A DNA stretch of 64,000 nt from Geomobilibacter sp964432205. GTDB taxonomy: Bacteria > Desulfobacterota > Desulfuromonadia > Geobacterales > DSM-12255. The stretch is taken from assembly GCA_964432205.1 (NCBI GenBank), contig CAYSMK010000003.1:135786-199785 (forward strand), written 5' to 3'. Position 1 is the first letter of the stretch. Each line of letters starts with the position of its first letter. Shown piece after piece: positions 8,328 to 16,753 of this stretch. Position numbers and translations under genes: made by a program. The notes below the pieces were generated by a model. It saw only the letters and a list, made by a program, of their open reading frames with translations, did no database searches and was not told the origin of the DNA.

Positions 8328-8603
8328 ATGAACAAATCCGAATTAATTGAGTCACTTGCTGCCCAAAAGGGCCTTTCCTACAAAAAGGCCGAAGAGATCA
8401 TAAACACTATTTTTGATTCGATGACAGAAGCAATGCTTGCCGGAGAACGGATCGAGATCCGGGGATTCGGCAGCTTTGTTGTCAACGAATACAAAGCGTA
8501 CACCGGTAGAAACCCTAAAACCGGCGAAGCTATCCCGGTCAAGCCTAAAAAGCTTCCCTTCTTCAAGGTCGGAAAGGAGTTGAAAGAGCGCGTAGCCGGG
8601 TAA
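8328..8603 (+). CDS. HU/IHF-family DNA-bending protein
   Basis: 91 aa, standard family length. N-terminal helices MNKSELIESLAAQKGLSYKKAEEIINTIF, then the conserved core GERIEIRGFGSFVV and the beta-arm with GRNPKTGEAI, where the Asn-Pro tip intercalates DNA. The sequence is nearer to IHF beta-type subunits than to classical HU, but the two are hard to separate by eye. Nucleoid protein that assists looping for sigma-54 promoters, which are frequent in this window. Preceded by GGGGAGGGT ahead of ATG 8328. Confidence 0.9.
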   Translation: MNKSELIESLAAQKGLSYKKAEEIINTIFDSMTEAMLAGERIEIRGFGSFVVNEYKAYTGRNPKTGEAIPVKPKKLPFFKVGKELKERVAG

Positions 8604-8652
8604 ATATGGCGTTGCATTAACATCTGTTTTTGGGATACATTGTTGGAACCCC

Positions 8653-10224
8653 ATGAACAAGCCCTTCCTTACGTTAGCTCTGATACTGCTTTTTGCGGGA
8701 TCTGCCTTGGCAAATCCGACCCAATTCGGTACAACGGGTCTCATGTCTGTCCCGTCAGCCGACACAATCGATGCTGGCAATATCTGTATTGGTTTATGGG
8801 GAAGTGCCTGCGATGGTCCCAACGGCTCATCTGTTATCTTGCCTGCCACCCTGACGCTGGGGTTAGGCTCTTTTTGGGAAGCCTACGGCACATATCCCAA
8901 CGTTCTTCTCAACAGCCAGGAATCAGGCTCCGGCAGGGGCACTGCCGACATCGGTTCAAAGTTGCGTTTTTACGGCAAGCGGAAAGACAACTTGAAGCTC
9001 AGTGGTGACGTCTTTCTCAGCAGGGCCATTTCCGACGATCTGAAGATAAATGGGACAACGGATATCGGGGGGCGCATAATCGCCTCTTATCGGGCCGATC
9101 AGATCGGCGCTCATGCGTACAGTGGCTATCTGGCGCTGGGTGATAACCCGGAGCGGACAAAATCCTACGAGATTCCGTTTGGTTTTGGTTTTGAGTATAA
9201 TCCCGGTCAACGTTCCAAGGTGACTCTAGAGATTACCGGCAGAGATATAAAAGATTATGCAGACTCTCCCGTTGAAGCTTCTGCAGGTTTTCGCTTCTAT
9301 TTCTCTCCCCATTTGACGTTAAATCTTGCTGCCGGTGCCGGCATCAACCAGGCTGCTCCTGATTGGCGTATTCTCTTCGGTTTCAGCACCTGTCAGGGGC
9401 TCGGCAATTACATCAAGCCCATTCCCCGCATCCAGACGCAGGATGAAGGACCCGATAAGAAAAAGGATATAATCAAGCGGGTAAAAATTATCCCCCTTAC
9501 TCCGCTTCTCGTCAAGGCTCCCACCGCTCCTGCTCCGGTCAGCAAATTCGAGGTGCCGGTCGATCCCGACAGGGAAGAGATCGTCATCAAGCCCTACGGT
9601 CAGATTCTGGTACAACAGCAGCCAGTCCCCACGTCGGCAACCCCGGTTGCCCTTCCTCCAAATATCCTGCTTGAACAGGTCGAAGATTCCCCCGACAGCT
9701 TGGAAGAGGCTGTCAGACCCTCAGAGAGGAAACTGGACAGGGAGAGCAGGGCATTGGAATATACCATCAACAGGATTACCGGTACGACTCCCACGTATGG
9801 TGTCGGTGTGGAGCACGAGGCTGAACCTGTCAAGTGGACAAAATCCAGTGATACGGTATCCGTGTACAAGAAGTTTCGTCTGCCTGACACCATATTCGAG
9901 TTCGGCCAGAGCGAGCTTTCGCCAGAGGTGAAAAAGGCCCTGGCAGAGATCGGCGAAATCATCAGAAAAGATTCCCGGTGGGCCTATTTGCGGGTGGACG
10001 GACATACTGATAGTATTGGTTCGGTACGGTACAATCTGGATCTCTCTTTGAAGCGGGCTATTGCCGTAGCCAATTACCTCATCACCCGTGAAGGGGTTGA
10101 CCCGGCACGGATATTCGTCAAGGGGATGGGGAAATCGGTCCCCATTTCCGACAACCGGACCGATGACGGACGGCGGCAGAACCGACGGTTCGAGATTCTC
10201 TTTCTCGTGGACAAGGCAAAATGA
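8653..10224 (+). CDS. OmpA-family outer-membrane protein with beta-barrel-like N terminus
   Basis: 523 aa. Signal peptide residues 1-20 (cut after SALA). Residues 21-250 look like a beta-barrel, beginning TQFGTTGLMSVPSADTID, a phrase typical of YjbH/OmpL-like barrels. A Pro/Val-rich linker covers about 255-350. The C-terminal ~110 residues are an OmpA-like peptidoglycan-binding domain: FEFGQSELSPEVKKAL ... VDGHTDSIGS ... NLDLSLKRAIAVANYL ... NRRFEI. Likely tethers the outer membrane to peptidoglycan. It overlaps the next gene by 4 bp and forms an envelope cluster with it and the lipoprotein that follows. Confidence 0.85.
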   Translation: MNKPFLTLALILLFAGSALANPTQFGTTGLMSVPSADTIDAGNICIGLWGSACDGPNGSSVILPATLTLGLGSFWEAYGTYPNVLLNSQESGSGRGTADIGSKLRFYGKRKDNLKLSGDVFLSRAISDDLKINGTTDIGGRIIASYRADQIGAHAYSGYLALGDNPERTKSYEIPFGFGFEYNPGQRSKVTLEITGRDIKDYADSPVEASAGFRFYFSPHLTLNLAAGAGINQAAPDWRILFGFSTCQGLGNYIKPIPRIQTQDEGPDKKKDIIKRVKIIPLTPLLVKAPTAPAPVSKFEVPVDPDREEIVIKPYGQILVQQQPVPTSATPVALPPNILLEQVEDSPDSLEEAVRPSERKLDRESRALEYTINRITGTTPTYGVGVEHEAEPVKWTKSSDTVSVYKKFRLPDTIFEFGQSELSPEVKKALAEIGEIIRKDSRWAYLRVDGHTDSIGSVRYNLDLSLKRAIAVANYLITREGVDPARIFVKGMGKSVPISDNRTDDGRRQNRRFEILFLVDKAK

Positions 10225-10937
10225 GAAGCCTTTTTGGTTTGCTCGTTGTAGCGTTAACCCTGTCGTCCTTCGCAGCTCCGGTTCTGGCGGTTCAGCCGGC
10301 CACCATCGGCGAACGCAAGGGACAGGTGCAGTTGGCGGGCGATTCGGTCAGTCTGGACACTAAAGCCAAGAAACAGATCCTTGCCATAGTTGAAGCAATA
10401 CTCAAACAACGTAGCGATGCACTCCTGATGATTGAAGGGGACATGGCAACGGAAAAAGCGCCGGACGTCTATATCAGCAAATCGCTCACGCTGGCCAAGG
10501 AAGTGGAATTGTTTCTGCGCGATTCCATCACAGCACCGCTTGACATCATCATTGCCTGCAGAAAATTGAAACCGGGTAATAGCCAGGAGAGCAGTGTCAA
10601 ATTCTCGGTGATGCCCTCCTCGTTCAAGGCCGACAAACTGACCGAAAAGCGGCGAGTGGAATGGGTCTTGGTAGAAAAGGGTGAGAGCTTCGAAATTACC
10701 GAATATGCCGATGCCCCTTCCGGGCCGACAGGGCTGACCGCCGAACCGCTCTACATCGACCCTCAACTGGAAAGAAAACTGGCCCAGCAGAGGCAGGCAG
10801 CGCAGCGTGCCGTGGCTGAACAAGCACGCAAGGCAGACGATCTGGTAACCAGGTCCAAGGCCAAGGCAGCAGAGAAGGCGAGAAAGCTGGAGCGAGCGAG
10901 CAAGTATCTGGCTCCGCTGCCGACTGACTTCCGATAA
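10221..10937 (+). CDS. Exported hypothetical protein of the OmpA gene cluster
   Basis: 238 aa. Signal peptide MRSLFGLLVVALTLSSFAAPVLA, then a mature part with no domain I recognise; residues 40-95 (AKKQILAIVEAILKQRSDALLMIEGD ... LAKEVELFLRDSI) resemble OmpA-domain helices in outline but lack the key motif. The C-terminal 60 residues are an Ala/Lys/Arg-rich helix, probably a coiled coil. ATG overlaps the upstream stop (ATGA), so it is co-translated with the OmpA-family protein and likely acts with it in the periplasm. Confidence 0.65.
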   Translation: MRSLFGLLVVALTLSSFAAPVLAVQPATIGERKGQVQLAGDSVSLDTKAKKQILAIVEAILKQRSDALLMIEGDMATEKAPDVYISKSLTLAKEVELFLRDSITAPLDIIIACRKLKPGNSQESSVKFSVMPSSFKADKLTEKRRVEWVLVEKGESFEITEYADAPSGPTGLTAEPLYIDPQLERKLAQQRQAAQRAVAEQARKADDLVTRSKAKAAEKARKLERASKYLAPLPTDFR

Positions 10938-10976
10938 TTCTCATACCCTTAATTCCGTAATCTGGAGGCAATCCCA

Positions 10977-11618
10977 ATGCTGAGGCAGATTGTAGTTGGC
11001 TTCATGCTGTCGGTCATTTTTCTTGCAGGGTGTGCCATAAAGGTGGTCCCCGAACCGGTTGGGAACGGCACCGTCGATCCTTCACGCAATTCGTTGACGA
11101 TCAGTAACGAGTCGATCCGTATCTCAGTAGCCAATTCCTCGCCGGAAATGGCGGACTACAATCTGGAGGGTGGGGTTGCTTCCTTTGCCCTGGAGATAGA
11201 AAATAAGGGTAATGCCGAGATAACCTTCGACAAGGATTCCTTTATTCTTCTCGATAACGACGGGCGTCAATACTATGCCCTCACACCGGAAAAGTTGAAG
11301 GAGATCCTGTCCAAAGATCTCTACTACCTGATTCCGTACCCCTATGTCGGCTTCTACTATCTTGAAGATTATGAAAAGGCTGCTTTCCGGAATCAGCAAA
11401 GCTCAAACATTCCCTATTATTATGAAGTATACCCGCAGGATATCTATACCAAGGCACTGCATGCCGGAACGATTATCCCCGGGGCCAAGGCTAACGGGCT
11501 GGTTTATTTCCGTATCGACCTTGCAGATGTCAAGGGTGTGAAGTTGTATATTTATGCCAAAGGTACTTCCCGGTCTGCCCAACCGGACTTTGTCTTTCCG
11601 TTTCGGATTGTAAAATAA
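10977..11618 (+). CDS. Putative outer-membrane lipoprotein
   Basis: 213 aa. Lipobox LAGC with Cys19 gives a lipoprotein signal. Mature residue +2 is Ala, favouring transfer to the outer membrane by usual Lol rules. The mature part carries an immunoglobulin-like beta segment (SFALEIENKGNAEITFDKDSFILLDNDGRQYY), reminiscent of DUF4352-type domains, and a Tyr-rich insert (LYYLIPYPYVGFYYLEDYE). 39 bp after the preceding exported protein, so probably the third gene of the envelope cluster. Function unknown. Confidence 0.65.
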   Translation: MLRQIVVGFMLSVIFLAGCAIKVVPEPVGNGTVDPSRNSLTISNESIRISVANSSPEMADYNLEGGVASFALEIENKGNAEITFDKDSFILLDNDGRQYYALTPEKLKEILSKDLYYLIPYPYVGFYYLEDYEKAAFRNQQSSNIPYYYEVYPQDIYTKALHAGTIIPGAKANGLVYFRIDLADVKGVKLYIYAKGTSRSAQPDFVFPFRIVK

Positions 11619-11636
11619 CCAAGGAGTAAACGCTCC

Positions 11637-13313
11637 ATGCCGCTCGCTTCGCTGAGTGAGGCGCTGGGGGGACTCGGTCTCTTCATCCTCGGGATGAAGA
11701 CCATGTCCGAAGGGCTCCAGAGAATTTCAGGGGAGCGGTTTCGTTTCGCTCTCGAAAGGATTACCGGTAACCGCTTTGCCGCTGCCCTCATCGGCAGCGG
11801 TCTAGCTGTTCTGCTCCAGTCGAGCACTACCGCTTCGGTTATTGTCATCGGCTTTGTCAATGCCGGCCTCATCTCGCTCTATCAGGCCCTGGGCGTCCTG
11901 CTCGGGACCGGGCTCGGGGCAACACTCGCCGTCCAGTTCATCGCTTTTCAAAGCACCATCTTTGCCTTTCCGGCCATTCTGGCAGGGGTACTGTTACGAT
12001 CCTTCAGCAAGAAGCGGCGCAACCTTTACATAGGCGACCTGCTCCTCGGGGCTGGCCTGGTGTTTTTCGGCATGCGCCTCCTGGAGAGCGGACTGATTCC
12101 GGTCGGGCAGAGCGCCGTGATTCAGGGCGTCAGTACGCATGTATTCTCCTGGCGCGGCTCGGCCGTGCTCATAGGTGCCATACTAACCATACTGATCCAG
12201 TCCAACAGCGTGGCCACGGGCGTCATCATTGCCATGACCGGAAGCGGCCTGGTAAACTTCGGCGATGGCATTGCCATGATCATCGGCGAATCTCTCGGCA
12301 TTGCCGCGTTTACACTGTTTGCCACCATAAGTGGTACACCGGCCGCCAAACGGACTGCGTACCTCTATGTGACGATCTCTCTCCTTGCAGTCGCTCTTAC
12401 GCTGCTGGCGTTTCCACTCTTTGTCAAAGCGGTTGTCCTGGTTTCCCCTGATCGGGATACGATCACTGCCGACCTTGTCAATACCCTTTCCTCTGCCCGC
12501 CTGATGGCCCCGAACTCGCTCGTGGCCAGGCATCTCGCCAATGCCCACACGCTGTTCAACATCTTCAGTATCATACTATTTCTGCCCCTCATCGGCTTTT
12601 TCACCCGTTCTTCATTGTTCACCCTGCCGGGTACGCGCAAGGGAGATATCGAGCCAAGGCCGCAGTTTCTCGACTGGCGCGTCATCAACACGCCGATGCT
12701 GGCCCTCATGCAGGCCCGCAACGAGACTCGGCGCATGGGAGAGACGGCCCTGGCAATGTTCCATGAAACCATGCAGCTCTTCAATCGTTTCGACACCACA
12801 AAGGTGTCGCTGGTACGTCAGCAGGAAGAACAGCTCGATGTCCTGCACAGAGACATCTCACAGTTCCTGGTCCAGGTCTCCCGTCAGCCGCTCGATGCCG
12901 AACGCTCAATGGAGATCCCCCTGCTGATTCAGACGGTCAACAATCTGGAACATATGGGCGACGGCATCATGGCCGTTCTTACCTACCTTATCCAGAAAAA
13001 GGAGAGCCACATCCTCTTTTCCAACGAGGCCATGAACGAGCTCAAGCGTCTCTCCGATGCCACGGCTGCCATAGTCACGCTGGCAATAGCGGAAGAGGGG
13101 GGGGACGAAGGAGATCTGTTGCCGACTGCCCGTCAACTCAAGGATGAGGTCTCCCTGTTGGAAGAGCTGATGCACCGCAATCATGTCCAGAGAATGCGCG
13201 GTGGCTCCTGTTCGGTGGATGCTGGGCTGCTCTACGGTGACATCATTGTTGCCTTTACAAAAATTACCGACCACGCCTATGCCATTATCAAGTCTCGCCG
13301 GGAACTGCTCTGA
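11637..13313 (+). CDS. Na+/phosphate cotransporter family protein with C-terminal PhoU-like domain
   Basis: 558 aa. Two inverted Na/Pi cotransporter repeats span about residues 5-150 and 165-330, each with a QS-type substrate motif: QSSTTAS at residue 61 and QSNSVAT at 188 (Asn replacing the usual second Ser). A cytosolic PhoU-like helical domain occupies about 370-555 (NNLEHMGDGIMAVLTYL). Inner-membrane importer of phosphate with sodium; some bacterial members with this domain have other or unknown roles. AAGGAG precedes ATG 11637. Confidence 0.85.
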   Translation: MPLASLSEALGGLGLFILGMKTMSEGLQRISGERFRFALERITGNRFAAALIGSGLAVLLQSSTTASVIVIGFVNAGLISLYQALGVLLGTGLGATLAVQFIAFQSTIFAFPAILAGVLLRSFSKKRRNLYIGDLLLGAGLVFFGMRLLESGLIPVGQSAVIQGVSTHVFSWRGSAVLIGAILTILIQSNSVATGVIIAMTGSGLVNFGDGIAMIIGESLGIAAFTLFATISGTPAAKRTAYLYVTISLLAVALTLLAFPLFVKAVVLVSPDRDTITADLVNTLSSARLMAPNSLVARHLANAHTLFNIFSIILFLPLIGFFTRSSLFTLPGTRKGDIEPRPQFLDWRVINTPMLALMQARNETRRMGETALAMFHETMQLFNRFDTTKVSLVRQQEEQLDVLHRDISQFLVQVSRQPLDAERSMEIPLLIQTVNNLEHMGDGIMAVLTYLIQKKESHILFSNEAMNELKRLSDATAAIVTLAIAEEGGDEGDLLPTARQLKDEVSLLEELMHRNHVQRMRGGSCSVDAGLLYGDIIVAFTKITDHAYAIIKSRRELL

Positions 13314-13338
13314 TGAGTTTTTGGAAAGGATCTGCTCC

Positions 13339-14058
13339 ATGTTGATCGATGAGTTGACCATGACCGAATTCTGCAGCGGATTGACGAAGACCCGGACAGT
13401 GCTGATTCCGGTTGGCTCGGTAGAAGAACATGGTGACCATCTGCCACTCGCAACCGACACCCTGCAGGCGGTAGAGGTGGCAAAAAAGGCCGCGCAACTG
13501 GTGCCACTCTTTGTCGCGCCGCCGATCAATTACGGCAACTGCCGTTCCACCTCCTGTCATCCCGGAACGATCTCCATCAGGACCGCGACGCTCAAGGCCC
13601 TGGTGGCCGACATTGTTAACAGTCTTTACGTTCACGGGCTCAGGAATTTCATCATCCTGTCCGGGCACGCGGGTGGCGCCCACTGCCTGGCTCTCCAGGA
13701 GGTGGGCGAGGAGCTCCTGGCAGCACTTCCCGAGAGCAGGGTGGCGGTCGTCACCGAATACGCCCTGGCCAAGGAGGAGGGGAGGGCGCTGGTGGAAACC
13801 GCCAATGACGCCCATGCCGGCGAGATCGAGACATCGCGTCTGCTCCACAGCCACCCCCATCTCGTCAAGGGTGCCGGCTGCGAGGAGTACCCGAACTTTC
13901 CGACAGGCATCCTGGTGCGCGACAAGCGGAAGTTCTGGCCGGGAGGGGTCTGGGGGAACCCGACCAGGGCAACGGCTGCGAAGGGAAGAGAGATCGAGGC
14001 CCTGGTCGTTGCCAAGATCGTGGAACTGGTCGAGAAGATCGAAAACTTTGCGGAATGA
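13339..14058 (+). CDS. Creatininase-family protein
   Basis: 239 aa. Conserved metal-binding signature PVGSVEEHGDHLPLATD (Glu30, His34 and Asp40 region) and HAGEIETS later in the chain, with NFIILSGHAGG between them. The family includes creatinine amidohydrolase, formamide hydrolases of riboflavin/F420 synthesis and the mycofactocin peptidase MftE, all cleaving an amide bond with two metals. Start at 13339 follows GGAAAGGA and gives a family-length product; an in-frame ATG at 13183 would overlap the transporter gene by 130 bp. No neighbour identifies the substrate. Confidence 0.8.
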   Translation: MLIDELTMTEFCSGLTKTRTVLIPVGSVEEHGDHLPLATDTLQAVEVAKKAAQLVPLFVAPPINYGNCRSTSCHPGTISIRTATLKALVADIVNSLYVHGLRNFIILSGHAGGAHCLALQEVGEELLAALPESRVAVVTEYALAKEEGRALVETANDAHAGEIETSRLLHSHPHLVKGAGCEEYPNFPTGILVRDKRKFWPGGVWGNPTRATAAKGREIEALVVAKIVELVEKIENFAE

Positions 14059-14316
14059 TGCAGCTGTCCCGTACGTAAGTTCGCCGGCTGACTGCCGAGC
14101 TGTTATGTTAGTTCCTGACAAGTTGTGATGACGACGTCTGTTGGCCCTCCCTGTACAAGCACTACCCGTATCAACGCTCCGCACCACCGGTTGCATTTCC
14201 CAACAATACGGCTACAAATAATACTAGTCATGTCAAGCTACGCATCGCGGCCAGGTCTGAGACGCCGGGTCGCGACGTCATTGCCGGTTCAACAGGTCAT
14301 CCATTGAGAGGTGTCG

Positions 14317-15321
14317 ATGATGGCTGTGTTTTCGAGCCTCGTGCTGGTGCTGGTCGTGCTCTGCTGCAGCCAGGCAGCGGCCGTCGATATTGACCCATTC
14401 TACACCTTTAACCAGAGTCCTCTGATCCAGATTCACGGTTTGCCGCCGGTCGACAACCCGGTCCTGATGGATACGGGGAGGGTGCGGGGAGTGTTTGCCG
14501 CTGACCTGGCCAACAATTTCGGTCTGGATGAAGGTGCGGGGGAGAAGATCATACTGGACGGCGAATCCTATCGGCTCACGCTGGGATTCAGATACGGTCT
14601 GGGCAACGGGGTGGAGACCGGCATCGACATTCCGTTCCTGATATACGCTGGCGGGTTTCTCGATACGACCATACAGGGGTTCCACAGGGCCTTCGGTTTC
14701 TCGCAAAACGGCCGGGACGAGGTTCCCGATAACCGCCTCCTGTTCGAATACCAGCGGGACAATGGCCAAGTATTCAGGGTGGATCACGATACGTATGGTC
14801 TCGGTGATATCCGTTTACTGGCCGGGGTACAACTCTATCGAGATAAAAGCCGCTATCCCGGTGTGGTGGCACTCAGGGCCAGCCTCAAGCTCCCGACCGG
14901 CGACAGTGGGAAATTACGCGGCAGCGGCAGCACGGACTTCGCACTCTGGCTGTCAGGAAGCGGCGACTACCCGCTGTGGTCCGGGCATGTTGCCGTGTAT
15001 GGCGGAGTGGGCGGGCTCTATATGGGGAAAGGCGACGTGCTTTCCGACCTGCAACGTCAGGTCGCCGGATTCGGTACGATGGGGATCGGCTGGAGCCCTG
15101 CGGAATGGCTTGCCATAAAGCTACAGGGGGACGCTCACACACCGCTGTACATGAACAGCAGGCTGGCGGAGATCAGCTCCGGGGCGGCCCAGTTCATGTT
15201 CGGGTTCACCTTCGCCTTGCCGGGCAAACTCACCTTGGATCTGGCGGTGATAGACGATCTGATTTATACGTCAGCCTCTCCCGACGTCGTCTACCACCTC
15301 GCCCTGCGCAGGAATTTCTGA
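14317..15321 (+). CDS. DUF3187-family exported (outer-membrane-like) protein
   Basis: 334 aa. Signal peptide ends near SQAAAV. Mature sequence is rich in alternating beta segments (LTLGFRYGLGNGVETGIDIPFL, ASLKLPTGDSGKLRGSGSTDF) and ends in Phe, as in outer-membrane barrels. Matches the DUF3187 pattern of FNQSPLIQIHGLPP near the N terminus. ATG 14317 is preferred over GTG 14311 because AGAGG (14307-14311) lies five bases before it. Role unknown. The 258 bp before the gene show no other feature. Confidence 0.7.
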   Translation: MMAVFSSLVLVLVVLCCSQAAAVDIDPFYTFNQSPLIQIHGLPPVDNPVLMDTGRVRGVFAADLANNFGLDEGAGEKIILDGESYRLTLGFRYGLGNGVETGIDIPFLIYAGGFLDTTIQGFHRAFGFSQNGRDEVPDNRLLFEYQRDNGQVFRVDHDTYGLGDIRLLAGVQLYRDKSRYPGVVALRASLKLPTGDSGKLRGSGSTDFALWLSGSGDYPLWSGHVAVYGGVGGLYMGKGDVLSDLQRQVAGFGTMGIGWSPAEWLAIKLQGDAHTPLYMNSRLAEISSGAAQFMFGFTFALPGKLTLDLAVIDDLIYTSASPDVVYHLALRRNF

Positions 15322-15352
15322 CCGTCTGATGGGGTGTGTGAGGGCTCTGGTA

Positions 15353-15757
15353 TCAGGATCTCCGGCCCAAGGGCAGGTCGGTGTGCATACCGGCAGAAAA
15401 TGCCATTACCTCCGCCACCCGGACGACAAACCTGGTCAATGCCTGGGGGGTACCCGGTGCCTCCACGTCGGGGGCGTATCCGTCCAGAATTGCCGTTTCG
15501 GACGTCTGAGTCACCCGCCCGGAAAACTGGTAGCCGTTGCCCGTCTCCGGCTCAACCACGGTTACCGATACCTGCGGGTTGCGGGAGACGTTGCGAAGCG
15601 TCGTCAGGCAGAACCATTCTGCAAACGCCAGATGTTCGGCATCCAGCACCTTGACATCCCTGCCGGCAGCCAGGTGCGGCTGCCCACCCCCATCTGCCGA
15701 GGCTACGAACGCGACTGGTATCGTTTCGATAAATCGCTTGATTTCGTCGGTAAGCAT
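15353..15757 (-). CDS. Pyridoxamine 5'-phosphate oxidase-family (split-barrel flavin) protein
   Basis: 134 aa. A small split-barrel protein: MLTDEIKRFIETIPVAFVASAD, then HLAAGRDVKVLDAEHLAFAEWF and NPQVSVTVVEPETGNGYQFSGRV. These fit the general-stress or PNPOx-like family that binds FMN or F420; it is too short for a true PdxH. The start at 15757 is set by GAGAGGAAG just upstream; extending to 15886 would run through a terminator hairpin. Convergent with the DUF3187 gene. Substrate unknown. Confidence 0.75.
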   Translation of the reverse strand: MLTDEIKRFIETIPVAFVASADGGGQPHLAAGRDVKVLDAEHLAFAEWFCLTTLRNVSRNPQVSVTVVEPETGNGYQFSGRVTQTSETAILDGYAPDVEAPGTPQALTRFVVRVAEVMAFSAGMHTDLPLGRRS

Positions 15758-15858
15758 ACAATCACTTCCTCTCGTTGCGATCTCTCCATGGTTCCAGTAT
15801 AGAACCGATTTCAGTGATTTCATCCATCTCCCCCACCTACTTCTGTCCGGACACAAAA

Positions 15859-15888
15859 AAGTGGCTACCGGTTTTCCGGTAGCCACTT
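15859..15888 (-). terminator. Intrinsic terminator of the glutamate synthase operon
   Basis: Perfect 13-bp inverted repeat AAGTGGCTACCGG / CCGGTAGCCACTT with a 4-nt loop. Read on the minus strand it is followed by a run of T (complement of the A-run at 15855-15860). It lies 26 bp after the last gene of the minus-strand operon. Confidence 0.9.
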
Positions 15889-15914
15889 ATGGCAGGGCTC
15901 TATTTGCAGCGCTA

Positions 15915-16661
15915 TCAGCGAGGCATGGGACAGTACATGTTTCCGTACGGCCGCTTGCTCTTGGGCAGGATCTTCACGAACGGCTCGCTCATTACTTCCT
16001 TATAGTCAAGCTTGAAGTCTTTGCAGTAATCCTTCAGATATGTTTCAAGATCTTTCCGATCGTCAGCAGTCAGCTCAAAGACGCCGACCTCGCGCGACAG
16101 GCGGTTCTCGTCCACACCGCCACGGACATAGATCACGCCGCCATGCATGCCGGTGCCAAGAGAGAAGCCATGTTTCGGCTTGTCCGGCGTATCGCTGAAC
16201 ATGCCGAGCAGCACCAGCACCCCGCCGGCCATGTACTCGCCGAAGAAGTCGCCCGCCTTGCCGCCGGCAATCAGCACCGGCCGATTTTCCTGGTACGACT
16301 TCATGTGGATGCCGACCCGGTACCCCACGTCCTTCAGGATGTGGAGCCGGCCGCCACGCATGCCGTAGCCGAGAACGTCGCCGGCGTGGCCATGCACGAC
16401 AACCTTGCCGGCATTCATGGTGTTGCCGATGTTGTCCTGGCCGTTGTCCTTGACAATGATGGTGGCGCCGTTCATGAAAGCAGCCAGGTCATTGCCAGGT
16501 ACACCGTTGATGGTAATGGTCACCGGCCGGTTGATGCCGTCGCCGATGAAGTACTGACCGTTCACGTTCATCAGCTCTATCTTGTCGGCGCCGGCAGCCA
16601 CCGCCGCCTTGACCTTGCTGTTGAGCTCCCGGTAGTACAGACCTTGTGCATTGATTTTCAT
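15915..16661 (-). CDS. Glutamate synthase GXGXG-domain subunit (split GltB, C-terminal domain)
   Basis: 248 aa. Right-handed beta-helix GXGXG domain seen as repeated turns: GATIIVKDNGQDNIGNTMNAGKVVVHGHAGDVLGYGMRGG ... GGKAGDFFGEYMAGGVLVLLG ... GTGMHGGVIYVRGG. In ordinary GltB this domain is the C-terminal part of one ~1500 aa chain; here it is a separate protein, as in archaea. It supports the ammonia tunnel between the amidotransferase and synthase sites. Start at 16661 follows GAGGTGG. Last gene of the operon read from 21212. Confidence 0.9.
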   Translation of the reverse strand: MKINAQGLYYRELNSKVKAAVAAGADKIELMNVNGQYFIGDGINRPVTITINGVPGNDLAAFMNGATIIVKDNGQDNIGNTMNAGKVVVHGHAGDVLGYGMRGGRLHILKDVGYRVGIHMKSYQENRPVLIAGGKAGDFFGEYMAGGVLVLLGMFSDTPDKPKHGFSLGTGMHGGVIYVRGGVDENRLSREVGVFELTADDRKDLETYLKDYCKDFKLDYKEVMSEPFVKILPKSKRPYGNMYCPMPR

Positions 16662-16678
16662 AGTAACCACCTCAAAAC

Positions 16679-16750
16679 GTTGAAGTTCAACGTTCAATGT
16701 TCAGTGTTCAATGTTCAAAACCTCGAACTTAGAACCTTGAACCTTGAACC
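16679..16750. repeat. TTCAA-based fold-back tandem repeat
   Basis: Intergenic spacer inside the operon composed of degenerate copies of GTTCAATG / GTTCAACG followed by GAACTTAGAACCTTGAAC, that is, tandem short units and their inverted counterparts. It could form an imperfect hairpin in the mRNA between the two glutamate synthase genes. Similar in architecture, not sequence, to elements at 22439 and 47201. Confidence 0.6.
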
Positions 16751-16753
16751 GAT

